This document shows positions 6,055 to 6,753 of a DNA stretch of 6,753 nt, in pieces (within the stretch, counting starts at the first letter, position 1; each line of letters starts with the position of its first letter). This stretch comes from Candidatus Heimdallarchaeota archaeon. GTDB taxonomy: Archaea > Asgardarchaeota > Heimdallarchaeia > JABLTI01. Under the pieces are notes generated by a model. That model had not been told where the DNA came from and did no database searches. It worked only from the letters and a program-made list of their open reading frames with translations. The stretch is from contig DAOUWQ010000079.1 of assembly GCA_030667035.1 (NCBI GenBank), positions 1 through 6,753 on the forward strand, read 5' to 3'. The translations under genes and the position numbers were made by a program.

Positions 6055-6750
6055 TTAAATTTTCGCTCTAACAAGTTTATCAGCAAGCGCGAGAGGTAAT
6101 GGTAGTTTAGAAGAGAATTTTTGCTGTAAGTTAAAATCTCGAAGAATGTTAATCATCGTTCTCATATCAATTAAATGACCTGGTGAAACAAAAATGGGTT
6201 TTGCTGGTGGAGCAAGACTTTGAAAGGCAATACCAAGAGTTTTTTCATTGGATATAATATCTGAGAAACCACCGCGGTTTAAACGATTATCGTACTGACC
6301 AAGAAGTAACTTTTTGGTAATACCAAAACTAGGAGTATCGAACTCTATTCCCATCTGACTAGCAATACCAATCCCAAAAGGATGAATAATACCATTGCCA
6401 TCAAAGATCAACACATCAGGTTTTTCACTTATTTGTGTCATAAGCTTTTGATATCCAGGGGATTCCCTATAATGGAGAAATGTAGGAATATAAGGAATAC
6501 GAGGGTCAAAGAACGCTATTTGCTCATCCAACACTTCAAAAGAACGAGAATCGATAATAACAATACCTGCACAAGCTAAATCATCTTTCTTAGAGAAGGC
6601 AACATCTAAACCAGCAATCACACTAATATCACCGAAACTGATTCTATTCTCAAAGGAAATACTAGATGCAAGCTCGATTTGTTTCTCCCTAATTGGATTT
6701 AGAAGATCCTTATAATCTTCAGGAATTGAAAAATCGTCAGATTCGTTCAT
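6055..6750 (-). CDS. nfi: Endonuclease V (deoxyinosine 3'-endonuclease)
   Basis: DNA repair nuclease (231 aa) that nicks DNA one phosphodiester bond 3' of deoxyinosine, formed by adenine deamination. Some family members cut inosine in RNA. Compared from memory with the Thermotoga maritima enzyme, the active site is intact: D49 in AGLDVAF (Tm D43), E96 in YRESP (E89) and D117 in VLIFDGNG (D110) are the metal-binding acids. The strand-separating wedge PYIP is at 86-89. Lys146 in GITKKLL matches K139, and the block PIFVSPGHLID is at 185-195. Three usually conserved features differ. The ASH motif is ASQ (Q132), and the C-terminal PEPTR motif reads PLPLA, losing its Glu and Arg. Asp224 replaces the Tm His214, but Asp also occurs there in E. 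coli. The ATG is three bases from the window edge, so the ribosome binding site and promoter are unseen. Length is normal for the family. Confidence 0.92.
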   Translation of the reverse strand: MNESDDFSIPEDYKDLLNPIREKQIELASSISFENRISFGDISVIAGLDVAFSKKDDLACAGIVIIDSRSFEVLDEQIAFFDPRIPYIPTFLHYRESPGYQKLMTQISEKPDVLIFDGNGIIHPFGIGIASQMGIEFDTPSFGITKKLLLGQYDNRLNRGGFSDIISNEKTLGIAFQSLAPPAKPIFVSPGHLIDMRTMINILRDFNLQQKFSSKLPLPLALADKLVRAKI

Positions 6751-6753
6751 ATA

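Noticed and set aside
6382..6579. 65-aa open frame on the plus strand
   Set aside because: It is antisense to the endonuclease V active-site region, with no support of its own.

Overview
This AT-rich window probably comes from an archaeon. The signs are T-rich terminator stretches, AT-rich TATA-like elements, Shine-Dalgarno cores of the GGAGG and GGTGA type, probable TTG start codons, and an actin-like ATPase resembling Thermoplasma Ta0583. The sequence alone does not fix the phylum. An Asgard or Thermoplasma-like lineage is possible, but that is a guess. No rRNA, tRNA, CRISPR array, insertion sequence or phage gene is visible, so this looks like ordinary chromosome with one less familiar module.

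Layout, left half (plus strand). Positions 2-3810 hold three co-directional genes: a MoxR-type AAA+ ATPase, a membrane-anchored DUF58/von Willebrand A protein, and a polytopic membrane protein that I do not recognise. The first two are 58 bp apart. The second and third overlap by 8 or 14 bp. An AT-rich dyad with a T tract (3832-3854) closes this group. A TATA-like box, a second small dyad and a GGTGA Shine-Dalgarno site lead into a ParM/Ta0583-type actin-like ATPase (3902-4990), which has an unusual lysine-rich N-terminal tail.

Layout, right half (minus strand). A hairpin with T tracts on both sides (5004-5049) separates the actin gene from a convergent pirin-family cupin protein (5048-5911). 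After a 143-bp gap with a small dyad comes endonuclease V (6055-6750), read in the same direction as pirin.

How the genes may work together. MoxR ATPases and DUF58/vWA proteins are a well-known pair, thought to act as a chaperone and metal-dependent adaptor on partner complexes. The polytopic protein, translationally coupled behind them, is the natural candidate for a membrane partner. The actin-like filament protein has its own promoter-like region, so a functional link to the MoxR group is only suggested by adjacency. Pirin and endonuclease V look like independent housekeeping functions: an iron-binding cupin, and repair of deaminated purines.
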